A DNA stretch of 5,914 bases. Origin: an uncultured Bacilli bacterium (lineage in GTDB: Bacteria > Bacillota_I > Bacilli_A > RF39 > UBA660). Each line of letters opens with the position of its first letter. Positions within the stretch are counted from its first letter, which is position 1. Position numbers and translations under genes: made by a program. This document shows, piece after piece, positions 1 through 4,292 of the stretch. The notes beneath the pieces were generated by a model that was not told where the DNA came from, did no database searches, and was given only the letters and a program-made list of their open reading frames with translations. The DNA is taken from assembly GCA_944364705.1 (NCBI GenBank), contig CALVWH010000108.1, positions 1 through 5,914 of the forward strand, in the 5' to 3' direction.

Positions 1-64
1 CCAAACACCTGTAGCATATCGTTTGGGGTTGTCCTTATAAAAATTGTCTAAAAAAGTGTTGACA
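1..64 (+). mobile_element. Right end of an IS3-family-like insertion sequence (partial)
   Basis: The stretch holds the last codons of a transposase-like frame (2-40), then about 24 noncoding bases ending in GTCTAAAAAAGTGTTGACA (46-64). IS3-family elements end 5'-TG...CA-3', and this end terminates in CA. Read inward, the terminal repeat would start TGTCAACACTTTTTTAGAC. Immediately to the right, a histidine-kinase frame resumes in mid-domain at a place where the conserved N-terminal part of its ATPase domain should precede it. An insertion with its right boundary at about 64 explains both facts. The left end and most of the element lie outside the window, so the inverted repeat and the target duplication cannot be checked. 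The alternative is an assembly join or a simple deletion. Confidence 0.5.
2..40 (+). CDS. C-terminal tail of an IS3-family-like transposase (partial)
   Basis: Twelve codons run in from the window edge and end at TAA (38-40), reading QTPVAYRLGLSL. A TPVxYR motif a few residues before the stop is typical of the C-terminal tail of IS3-family DDE transposases (orfB), where it follows the last catalytic region. The DDE residues themselves lie outside the window. The tail is too short for a firm family call. Support comes mainly from the adjacent terminal-repeat-like sequence and the broken kinase gene to its right. Confidence 0.4.
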   Translation, partial: QTPVAYRLGLSL

Positions 65-263
65 ATCCAGCGATTTACCTCGAGTATTTGAAAAAGGATT
101 TACAGGAAGTGATCGTTTAAGATCAAAAGCAACTGGGATTGGACTTTATTTGACAAAAAAAATTAGTCATAAATTAGGACTTGAACTTATGATAAAATCT
201 AAGGAAAAGAAAGGGACAACCGTTCTTTTAATTCTTCCTAAAAGTGCATTTCATAAAATGTAA
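65..263 (+). pseudogene. 3' fragment of a sensor histidine kinase, BceS-like (interrupted)
   Basis: The frame ends at TAA 261-263 and encodes the end of a HATPase_c domain. DLPRVFEKGFTG (72-107) matches the F-box/ATP-lid region, ATGIGLYLTKKI contains the G2 glycine box, and GTTVLLILP matches the final beta strand of the domain. The DLPRVFEKGFTG form is typical of Bacillota intramembrane-sensing kinases (BceS type), which detect cell-envelope antibiotics and phosphorylate a BceR-type regulator. The N box, G1 box, DHp domain and membrane segments are missing. In this frame a TGA occurs at 60-62 and no kinase sequence is visible before it. The break coincides with a likely insertion-sequence end at 64. 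No start or ribosome binding site is present, so this copy is probably inactive unless the join is an assembly artefact. Confidence 0.75.
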
Positions 264-277
264 GAAGAAAGATTGTC

Positions 278-306
278 TTTTAAAACGGATAGAAGCGTGG
301 TATAAT
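278..306 (+). promoter_or_regulatory. Extended -10 promoter for the glycosidase-like gene
   Basis: A perfect extended -10, TGGTATAAT, lies at 298-306, 20 bases before the ATG at 326. The -35 is weak: TTTTAA at 278-283 gives a 17-base spacer, while the better-looking TTGTCT at 273-278 is 22 bases away, which is too far. Extended -10 promoters often work without a good -35. This gives the downstream gene transcription independent of the broken kinase. Confidence 0.65.
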
Positions 307-314
307 AGTAACGT

Positions 315-322
315 AGGTGGAG
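315..322 (+). promoter_or_regulatory. Ribosome binding site that sets the start at 326
   Basis: AGGTGGAG (315-322) lies 3 bases before ATG 326. An in-frame GTG at 317 would extend the protein by three residues (MEN), but that GTG is inside the Shine-Dalgarno sequence, so ATG 326 is the better start. Confidence 0.65.
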
Positions 323-325
323 AAT

Positions 326-2017
326 ATGAAAAAGAAAAAGCGAAAAGTCAAACGAAAAATTTTTTATTTCTTCTTTTTTTTCCTTTTGGTGGTTGCTTTC
401 TCCGTTGGAGTTTTATACTTTTTAAAAGAATCGGAAACAAAAGAAGAAGTCTATCTAGCATCTGCTAGTTCTAAAGTAACTCTTTTAAAAAAAAAAAAAA
501 AAGAAATAGAACTTCCAAGAGGAACGAAAGTATGGAAATCAAGTAAGAAAGAAACCATTGAAGAAAAAGAATATATCAAATTAGAATATCAGAAGAAAAC
601 GTATTATACCCTTACCGATGTTACCGTCAAAGATTTAAAAGAAGCCGTTCAAGAAAAAGAAAAATTTGTTCGAACAAGTTTAGTTTTGTATGAAAAACCA
701 GAAGATATATCAATTGTAAAATCGGTTAAAAAAGGTGAGGCATTAGAAATTACTGGTTTTGATCAATTAAACGAAGATGGAACGGTAACGATGTATCAAG
801 TAAAACATGGAGAAGATACGGGATATGTTTATGCGAAATATTTAGTGGATAGCAAAGAAGAAGCTTTAAAAAATTATGATGAAGAAAATACGTATCAGAT
901 TCATAAGGCAAGAGGAGACCGCTATAATGGTGGAGATGCTGGAGCTTTAGATTATTATCCAGAAGAAAAAATCAAAATTGAAGGAAATGAAATGCCAAAA
1001 GAAGTCAGAAGTCTTTATATTAATGCTGCGGCAATTAAAGATGTCGATCAATATATTGCGGTAGCGAAAGATGCAAACATTAATGCTTTTGTGGTAGATA
1101 TTAAAGATAATACGGCACCTGCCTACGATAGTGATGTTTACAAAGAATTATCGCCAACAAACTATAAAAAAGCATTAAATAAAAAAGAAGATTATAAAAA
1201 TTATATTCAAAAATTAAAGGATAATGGCTTTTATGTGATTGGACGCATTACGGCTTTTAAAGATGATTATTATGCACAAGACCATAAAGAAAGTGCGATT
1301 TTAGATACTCGGACAGGAAGTCAATTTGTTCATAATCATTCTTACTGGCCATCGGCTTTTAGCCGGGATGTATGGGAGTTTAATGTACGCTTAGCCATTG
1401 AAGCCGTAAAAGAAATGGGATTCCATGAAATTCAATTTGATTATGTTCGTTTTCCAGATGGAACAACCAAATTAGAAAAAAGTGGAGTTATGGATCTTCG
1501 AAATACGTATGAAGAAGATAAAGCACAAGCGATTCAGCAGTTTTTGATGTATGCAAGAGATGAAATTCATAAAGCAGGAGCTTATATTTCGGCGGATGTT
1601 TTTGGAGAAAGTGCGAATCAATATGTAACGGCTTATGGACAATATTGGCCAGCGATTTCGAATGTTGTTGATGTCATTAGTGCGATGCCATATCCAGATC
1701 ATTTTAATACGTATGAATATGGATTTAAAGTTCCTGTTTGGACGATTCCTTATGAACTTTTAAAAACTTGGAGTGGAGAATATGCTGCACAAAGACAAAA
1801 AGAAATTCCAACGCCTGCGATTGGAAGAACTTGGATTCAAGCTTATAACAGTATTAAATCTCCTTATGTAACGTATGATGCTAGTAAAATGGAAGAGCAA
1901 ATTAAAGGACTTTATGAAGGAGGACTTACAGGTGGATATATCACTTGGAGTGCAAATTCTAGTTTAGAAAAATATAAACAAATTGCACCAGCGTTTCGAA
2001 AGGATTATTTATCATGA
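326..2017 (+). CDS. Membrane-anchored DUF4015-type glycosidase-like protein
   Basis: A protein of 563 aa. A lysine/arginine-rich cytoplasmic start (residues 2-11) precedes one membrane helix at about 12-33, so the remainder is probably outside the cell. Residues about 114-174 resemble a bacterial SH3 domain (RTSLVLYEKPED, then GYVYAKYLVD), often a wall-binding module. Residues about 225-555 match the putative glycosyl hydrolase domain DUF4015: the start EVRSLYINA, AFVVDIKDN, YVIGRITAFKD, FDYVRFPDG (371-379), ADVFGE (423-428), and a C-terminal GGYITWSAN. It is predicted to be a TIM barrel; D372 and E428 are plausible acidic catalytic residues, by inference only, and the substrate is unknown (a wall or surface glycan is plausible). 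The gene carries a run of 16 A at 487-502. Its stop overlaps the next gene start (ATGA), suggesting translational coupling with the YutD-like gene. Family call firm, function tentative. Confidence 0.85.
   Translation: MKKKKRKVKRKIFYFFFFFLLVVAFSVGVLYFLKESETKEEVYLASASSKVTLLKKKKKEIELPRGTKVWKSSKKETIEEKEYIKLEYQKKTYYTLTDVTVKDLKEAVQEKEKFVRTSLVLYEKPEDISIVKSVKKGEALEITGFDQLNEDGTVTMYQVKHGEDTGYVYAKYLVDSKEEALKNYDEENTYQIHKARGDRYNGGDAGALDYYPEEKIKIEGNEMPKEVRSLYINAAAIKDVDQYIAVAKDANINAFVVDIKDNTAPAYDSDVYKELSPTNYKKALNKKEDYKNYIQKLKDNGFYVIGRITAFKDDYYAQDHKESAILDTRTGSQFVHNHSYWPSAFSRDVWEFNVRLAIEAVKEMGFHEIQFDYVRFPDGTTKLEKSGVMDLRNTYEEDKAQAIQQFLMYARDEIHKAGAYISADVFGESANQYVTAYGQYWPAISNVVDVISAMPYPDHFNTYEYGFKVPVWTIPYELLKTWSGEYAAQRQKEIPTPAIGRTWIQAYNSIKSPYVTYDASKMEEQIKGLYEGGLTGGYITWSANSSLEKYKQIAPAFRKDYLS
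487..502 (+). repeat. Homopolymer of 16 adenines inside a coding region
   Basis: Sixteen consecutive A encode most of the lysine run KKKKK (residues 55-59) just outside the membrane helix of the glycosidase-like protein. Loss of one A would bring in TAG at 507-509 at once; gain of one A would reach TAA at 544-546. Either change removes the SH3-like and catalytic domains. Confidence 0.95.
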
Positions 2018-2301
2018 AAACAATTACCGTTGAGAAACAAAAGTATAAGATCTTAAAAAATTATAAGAATGCTTTTGATCAAAATCAATTCCTTTTAAAA
2101 TATACAGAGTATTTTGATCCTTATGATTATATTCTAGGAGATCTTGCTTATGGAAAACTTCGTTTAAAAGGATTCTGTAAAAAAGGAAATCGTCTTTATA
2201 ATTCGATTAATGCGATTGAAAACGTTGAAGAATATATTGAAAATGATTGTGCTTATGAATGTCCTTATTTTTTATTAGAAAAAGTCAAGAGTGATTCTTG
2301 A
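2014..2301 (+). CDS. yutD: YutD-like family protein (DUF1027)
   Basis: A soluble 95-aa protein with no signal peptide or membrane segment. It resembles Bacillus YutD (DUF1027) throughout: the opening ITVEKQKYKILKNY, the central YDYILGDLAYGKLRLKGF (residues about 38-55), a variable segment, and the end CAYECPYFLLEKV, where YutD has a similar cysteine-containing ending. The length is close to that of the family. The molecular function is not established. The ATG at 2014 overlaps the TGA of the upstream gene (ATGA), with AAAGGA at 1999-2004 as ribosome binding site inside that gene, so the two are cotranscribed and probably coupled. The TGA at 2299-2301 forms part of a terminator hairpin. Leucine codons are mixed (5 TTA, 4 CTT, 1 CTA), unlike the next gene. 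Confidence 0.88.
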   Translation: MKTITVEKQKYKILKNYKNAFDQNQFLLKYTEYFDPYDYILGDLAYGKLRLKGFCKKGNRLYNSINAIENVEEYIENDCAYECPYFLLEKVKSDS

Positions 2302-2309
2302 TTTTTTTT
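2279..2309 (+). terminator. Intrinsic terminator overlapping the yutD-like stop
   Basis: The core stem is TCAAGA (2285-2290) and TCTTGA (2296-2301) around loop GTGAT, followed by eight T (2302-2309). The A-rich left flank can extend pairing into the T tract through a G-U pair. The stop codon TGA 2299-2301 is the last three bases of the right arm. It separates this operon from the next gene. Confidence 0.7.
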
Positions 2310-2318
2310 GAAAAAGTG

Positions 2319-2348
2319 TTGACTTTAAAAAAAATTATGTAAAATAAT
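2319..2348 (+). promoter_or_regulatory. Sigma-A-like promoter of the 137-aa gene
   Basis: TTGACT (2319-2324) is a near-consensus -35. Two -10 choices exist: AATAAT at 2343-2348 with an 18-base spacer, or TAAAAT at 2340-2345 with a 15-base spacer. It lies immediately after the upstream terminator and 27 bases or more before ATG 2376. Confidence 0.55.
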
Positions 2349-2363
2349 ATGCGCTTATCGATG

Positions 2364-2369
2364 AGGAGG
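2364..2369 (+). promoter_or_regulatory. Ribosome binding site that sets the start at 2376
   Basis: A perfect AGGAGG lies six bases before ATG 2376. An in-frame ATG at 2349 would add nine residues but overlaps the end of the promoter and has no ribosome binding site, so 2376 is the start. Confidence 0.85.
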
Positions 2370-2375
2370 GGATTT

Positions 2376-2789
2376 ATGAATAATATCGATGAAAAATTTA
2401 TTCAAATATTAGGGAGTATAAAATTTCCTAAAAATATTTCTTTTAATGGTGAAATTACTTTAAAAGATGATACGTTATTTAAAATTACTTTAAGAAAATG
2501 GTTAGAAAAACATCCAGAAAAATCAGTAGGAGAAGTTTTACTTTTATTAGAAAAGTATGGATTTGTTACATTAAATAGTTTAACTTTACAAGGTAATGAA
2601 AACCAAAAAGAAAGATTAGAACGAGAAAAAGAAAATTCTATATCAAATGTTCCAACGATGCATCAAAATTTTGATTTAGGCTTTGCAGTAATGGATATAA
2701 AAGAAACTAGGGCAGCAATGGATATAAATGAAAACACAGCGGCAAAAGAAGCAAAGTTAAACTATTGGAAAAGACACGGCAGAAAATAA
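2376..2789 (+). CDS. Hypothetical 137-aa protein with a C-terminal tandem repeat
   Basis: I do not recognise this protein. It has no signal peptide or membrane helix, so it is probably cytoplasmic. Residues 1-72 look like a compact mixed alpha/beta domain (FPKNISFNGEITLKDDTLF, then LRKWLEKHPEKSVGEVLLL). A charged stretch follows (ENQKERLEREKEN, residues 75-87), then a tail with two nine-residue repeats, MDIKETRAA (106-114) and MDINENTAA (115-123), and a basic end (WKRHGRK). The perfect AGGAGG and a dedicated promoter argue for a real, well-translated gene. Fourteen of fifteen leucines are TTA, a stronger bias than in neighbouring genes, which could mean a different origin. A third, degenerate repeat copy lies downstream of the stop in the same frame. 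Function unknown. Confidence 0.8.
   Translation: MNNIDEKFIQILGSIKFPKNISFNGEITLKDDTLFKITLRKWLEKHPEKSVGEVLLLLEKYGFVTLNSLTLQGNENQKERLEREKENSISNVPTMHQNFDLGFAVMDIKETRAAMDINENTAAKEAKLNYWKRHGRK
2691..2744 (+). repeat. Two tandem 27-bp coding repeats
   Basis: Copies at 2691-2717 and 2718-2744 both start ATGGATATAAA or ATGGATATAAAT and keep the frame, giving MDIKETRAA and MDINENTAA. A third degenerate copy at 2817-2840 matches the first 24 bases of copy 1 at 21 positions and lies past the stop codon. Confidence 0.8.
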
Positions 2790-2804
2790 TGAGAGGTTGA
2801 ATTT

Positions 2805-2843
2805 ATGACTCGCATAATGGATAGAAAAGAAACTATGTCATAA
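2805..2843 (+). CDS. Possible 12-aa mini-ORF after the 137-aa gene
   Basis: The frame reads MTRIMDRKETMS then TAA. GAGAGG (2791-2796) could serve as ribosome binding site eight bases before the ATG. It is in the same frame as the upstream gene, beyond its TAA and an immediately following TGA, and MDRKET repeats the MDIKET motif of that gene's tail. It may be a remnant of a longer tail carrying more repeats, or a separately translated peptide. It lies before the terminator, so it is in the same transcript. Translation is uncertain. Confidence 0.3.
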   Translation: MTRIMDRKETMS

Positions 2844-2876
2844 AAAAACTCAACTAAAAAAATCAATATCATGATA

Positions 2877-2913
2877 AAAATTAATTCCTTATATGGAGTT
2901 AATTTTTTTTATT
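2877..2913 (+). terminator. Intrinsic terminator of the 137-aa gene unit
   Basis: A 12-bp stem pairs AAAATTAATTCC (2877-2888) with GGAGTTAATTTT (2895-2906), including one G-U pair, around loop TTATAT. The T run continues to 2910. It is the only terminator in the window that does not touch its main gene's stop codon. Confidence 0.8.
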
Positions 2914-2931
2914 AAAATTATAAAAAAACAA

Positions 2932-2960
2932 TTGACAGAGAAAACAAGATGTGTTAGTAT
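2932..2960 (+). promoter_or_regulatory. Strong sigma-A-like promoter of the 52-aa gene
   Basis: Perfect -35 TTGACA (2932-2937), a 17-base spacer and -10 TAGTAT (2955-2960), with TG at 2952-2953 making an extended -10. This is the best-looking promoter in the window. The start site would be near 2967, about 20 bases before ATG 2989. Confidence 0.8.
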
Positions 2961-2988
2961 AGATTCTACCTAAAGAAAAGGTGATCAT

Positions 2989-3147
2989 ATGCAAAAAGAT
3001 TTAGAAGAATTAATTGAAGATTTAAACAAAAAAATGAAATTTTGGCAAAAAAAATTGTTAAATCAAAAAAAGAAATTAAAAAAAATACCATCGTTATCTT
3101 TACAAAATAAACTATCTATGAAAAAAAAGGAAAGAAGTTCTTGCTAA
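2989..3147 (+). CDS. Small lysine-rich hypothetical protein (52 aa)
   Basis: The start is supported by AAGGTGA (2978-2984) four bases upstream, a strong dedicated promoter and a terminator at the end. The protein opens with an acidic amphipathic helix-like stretch (DLEELIEDLNKKM), then becomes strongly basic: 15 lysines and 1 arginine against 6 acidic residues, a net charge of about +10. There is one tryptophan (W19) and a single cysteine as the last residue. No membrane segment or signal peptide is seen. Possible roles for such proteins include nucleic-acid or ribosome binding; nothing here decides between them, and I do not recognise a family. A small RNA transcribed from about 2967 to 3165, in which the frame is incidental, is the alternative, but the Shine-Dalgarno placement favours translation. 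Confidence 0.6.
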   Translation: MQKDLEELIEDLNKKMKFWQKKLLNQKKKLKKIPSLSLQNKLSMKKKERSSC

Positions 3148-3165
3148 AAACGCAGAACTTTTTTT
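3135..3165 (+). terminator. Intrinsic terminator overlapping the end of the 52-aa gene
   Basis: AAGTTCT (3135-3141) pairs with AGAACTT (3154-3160); inside it GC (3143-3144) pairs with GC (3152-3153) after a one-base bulge. Five T follow the right arm (3161-3165). The last codons form the left arm and the stop TAA (3145-3147) sits in the loop. Confidence 0.75.
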
Positions 3166-3211
3166 GTATAAAAAATTTTTTTTGATACAAATTAAGAATG
3201 TAGTCTGTATT
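3166..3211 (+). promoter_or_regulatory. Candidate promoter region of the SpoIVB-like gene
   Basis: Two readings are possible. A vegetative one uses TTGATA (3182-3187), an 18-base spacer and TGTATT (3206-3211). A sigma-G-like one uses GTATA (3166-3170), a 17-base spacer and CAAATTA (3188-3194), five of seven matches to CATAMTA. Both are weak and the region is AT-rich, so chance matches are likely. The ribosome binding site AAGGGGA (3212-3218) is clear. Confidence 0.35.
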
Positions 3212-3225
3212 AAGGGGATGTTTTT

Positions 3226-4209
3226 ATGTTTTTAAAATTGAAAAAAACAATTTCCGCACTGCTTCTTTTTTTTATTATGCCGTGTTCCATCTTAGCTTAT
3301 TCTGATTACATTATCGCTAGCGGAGAAAATATCGGAATCGAATTAAATGCCAAAGGCGTATTAATTATTGGAACTTATGAAGTAGAAAACAACGATTTAG
3401 CAAAACAATCTGGTTTACAAATCGGAGACATGATTACCAAAGTAGGAAACACGCCAGTAACTACGGTCGATGACATGGTAAGTAAAATTAATGATCAAGT
3501 TCAAAACAATGAAGTAAACATTACCTATCTAAGAAATGAACAAATAAAAAATACCACTTTAAAACTGTACAAAAGTAATGATGTGTACAAAACAGGCCTT
3601 TATGTAAAAGATCACATCATTGGTATCGGTACTCTAACCTTTATCGACCCAAATACAAAGTTATATGGTGCTTTAGGACACGAGATCATCGAGAAGAGTA
3701 CAGGACAAATTTTAGAAATCAAAGATGGTAAAATTTTTGATTCAACCGTAACTGGCGTCGATAGTAGTAGCAATGGAACTCCTGGAGAAAAAAATGCAAG
3801 CTATGATAAAACAAAAGTTCAAGGAGATGTCAAAGAAAACACAACCCAAGGAATTTTTGGAACGTATCAAGAAGAAATTCATGGAGACTTATATAAAGTA
3901 GCAACCCCATCGGAAATCAAAGAAGGAAAAGCATACATTTATACCGTAACCGATGGAAACATACCAGAAAAATACGAAATAAACATTACCAAAATTAATC
4001 AAAGAAAACAAAAAAATAAAAACTTTGTTTTTGAAATTACCGATGAAAATTTACTAACAAGAACTGGAGGAATTGTTCAAGGAATGAGTGGTTCACCAAT
4101 TATTCAAGACGACAAAATTATTGGAGCGGTAACCCATGTTGTAGTAGATAACCCAAAAAAAGGATACGGAATCTTTATTACCAACATGTTAGAAGAAGCA
4201 GAAAATTAG
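3226..4209 (+). CDS. spoIVB: SpoIVB-like secreted serine peptidase (S55) with PDZ domain
   Basis: A protein of 327 aa. A Sec signal or anchor spans residues 1-24 (hydrophobic core 9-24, possible cleavage after ILA24). A PDZ domain covers about 33-115 (GIELNAKGVLIIG, then SGLQIGDMITKVGNTPV). The S55 peptidase domain follows with its triad: His152 in YGALGHEI, Asp273 in ITDENLL and Ser288 in GIVQGMSGSPII. The Asp-Ser distance of 15 matches Bacillus SpoIVB (D363, S378). In Bacillus this enzyme is made in the forespore, crosses to the intermembrane space and cleaves SpoIVFA to start pro-sigma-K processing. At 327 aa it is shorter than Bacillus SpoIVB (about 426). The usual neighbours recN and spo0A are absent; here it stands in its own unit after a small unknown gene. 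AAGGGGA lies seven bases before the ATG. It may serve sporulation or another envelope signal. Family call firm, pathway uncertain. Confidence 0.9.
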   Translation: MFLKLKKTISALLLFFIMPCSILAYSDYIIASGENIGIELNAKGVLIIGTYEVENNDLAKQSGLQIGDMITKVGNTPVTTVDDMVSKINDQVQNNEVNITYLRNEQIKNTTLKLYKSNDVYKTGLYVKDHIIGIGTLTFIDPNTKLYGALGHEIIEKSTGQILEIKDGKIFDSTVTGVDSSSNGTPGEKNASYDKTKVQGDVKENTTQGIFGTYQEEIHGDLYKVATPSEIKEGKAYIYTVTDGNIPEKYEINITKINQRKQKNKNFVFEITDENLLTRTGGIVQGMSGSPIIQDDKIIGAVTHVVVDNPKKGYGIFITNMLEEAEN

Positions 4210-4231
4210 AGGAATTTCTCCTCTTTTTTTT
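4208..4231 (+). terminator. Intrinsic terminator overlapping the spoIVB-like stop
   Basis: AGAGGA (4208-4213) pairs with TCCTCT (4219-4224) around loop ATTTC, and the T run reaches 4231. The TAG stop (4207-4209) enters the left arm. The stem is short, so termination may be incomplete, but a new promoter follows directly. Confidence 0.65.
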
Positions 4232-4240
4232 CTTTGCTTC

Positions 4241-4269
4241 TTGTAACAAAAGAAAAAATATTATATACT
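4241..4269 (+). promoter_or_regulatory. Sigma-A-like promoter of the NlpC/P60 operon
   Basis: TTGTAA (4241-4246), a 17-base spacer and TATACT (4264-4269). A second TATACT follows directly at 4270-4275 and could act as an alternative -10. The ribosome binding site AAGGTG (4280-4285) lies seven bases before ATG 4293. Confidence 0.65.
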
Positions 4270-4292
4270 TATACTAGTAAAGGTGTGGTTGG

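Noticed and set aside
1..95. A protein-like minus-strand frame across the left edge (containing FYKDNPKRYATGVW)
   Set aside because: It has no ATG or ribosome binding site, meets a stop just to the right, and overlaps the clear kinase ATP-lid codons. The plus-strand transposase tail and terminal repeat explain the same bases better.
244..468. Alternative 74-codon plus-strand frame overlapping the start of the glycosidase-like gene
   Set aside because: It begins inside the kinase tail without a ribosome binding site and is a frame shadow of the larger gene.
1472..1702. Minus-strand open frame inside the glycosidase-like gene
   Set aside because: It lies within a well-supported domain on the other strand, has no promoter or ribosome binding site, and reads as low-complexity Ile/Arg/Ser sequence.
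2311..2323. AAAAAGTGTTGAC shared with the IS end at 51-63, suggesting a solo IS remnant
   Set aside because: The second copy continues as TTGACT and lacks the terminal CA. It has a clear role as an A-rich stretch plus -35, and AT-rich promoters easily share such a string.
2844..2931. A riboswitch or small RNA in the noncoding stretch after the mini-ORF
   Set aside because: Apart from one terminator hairpin I see only AT-rich sequence, with no conserved aptamer-like structure.
2989..3165. The 52-codon frame as an attenuation leader peptide for the spoIVB-like gene
   Set aside because: There is no run of one regulatory amino acid and no alternative antiterminator pairing, and the downstream gene seems to have its own promoter region.
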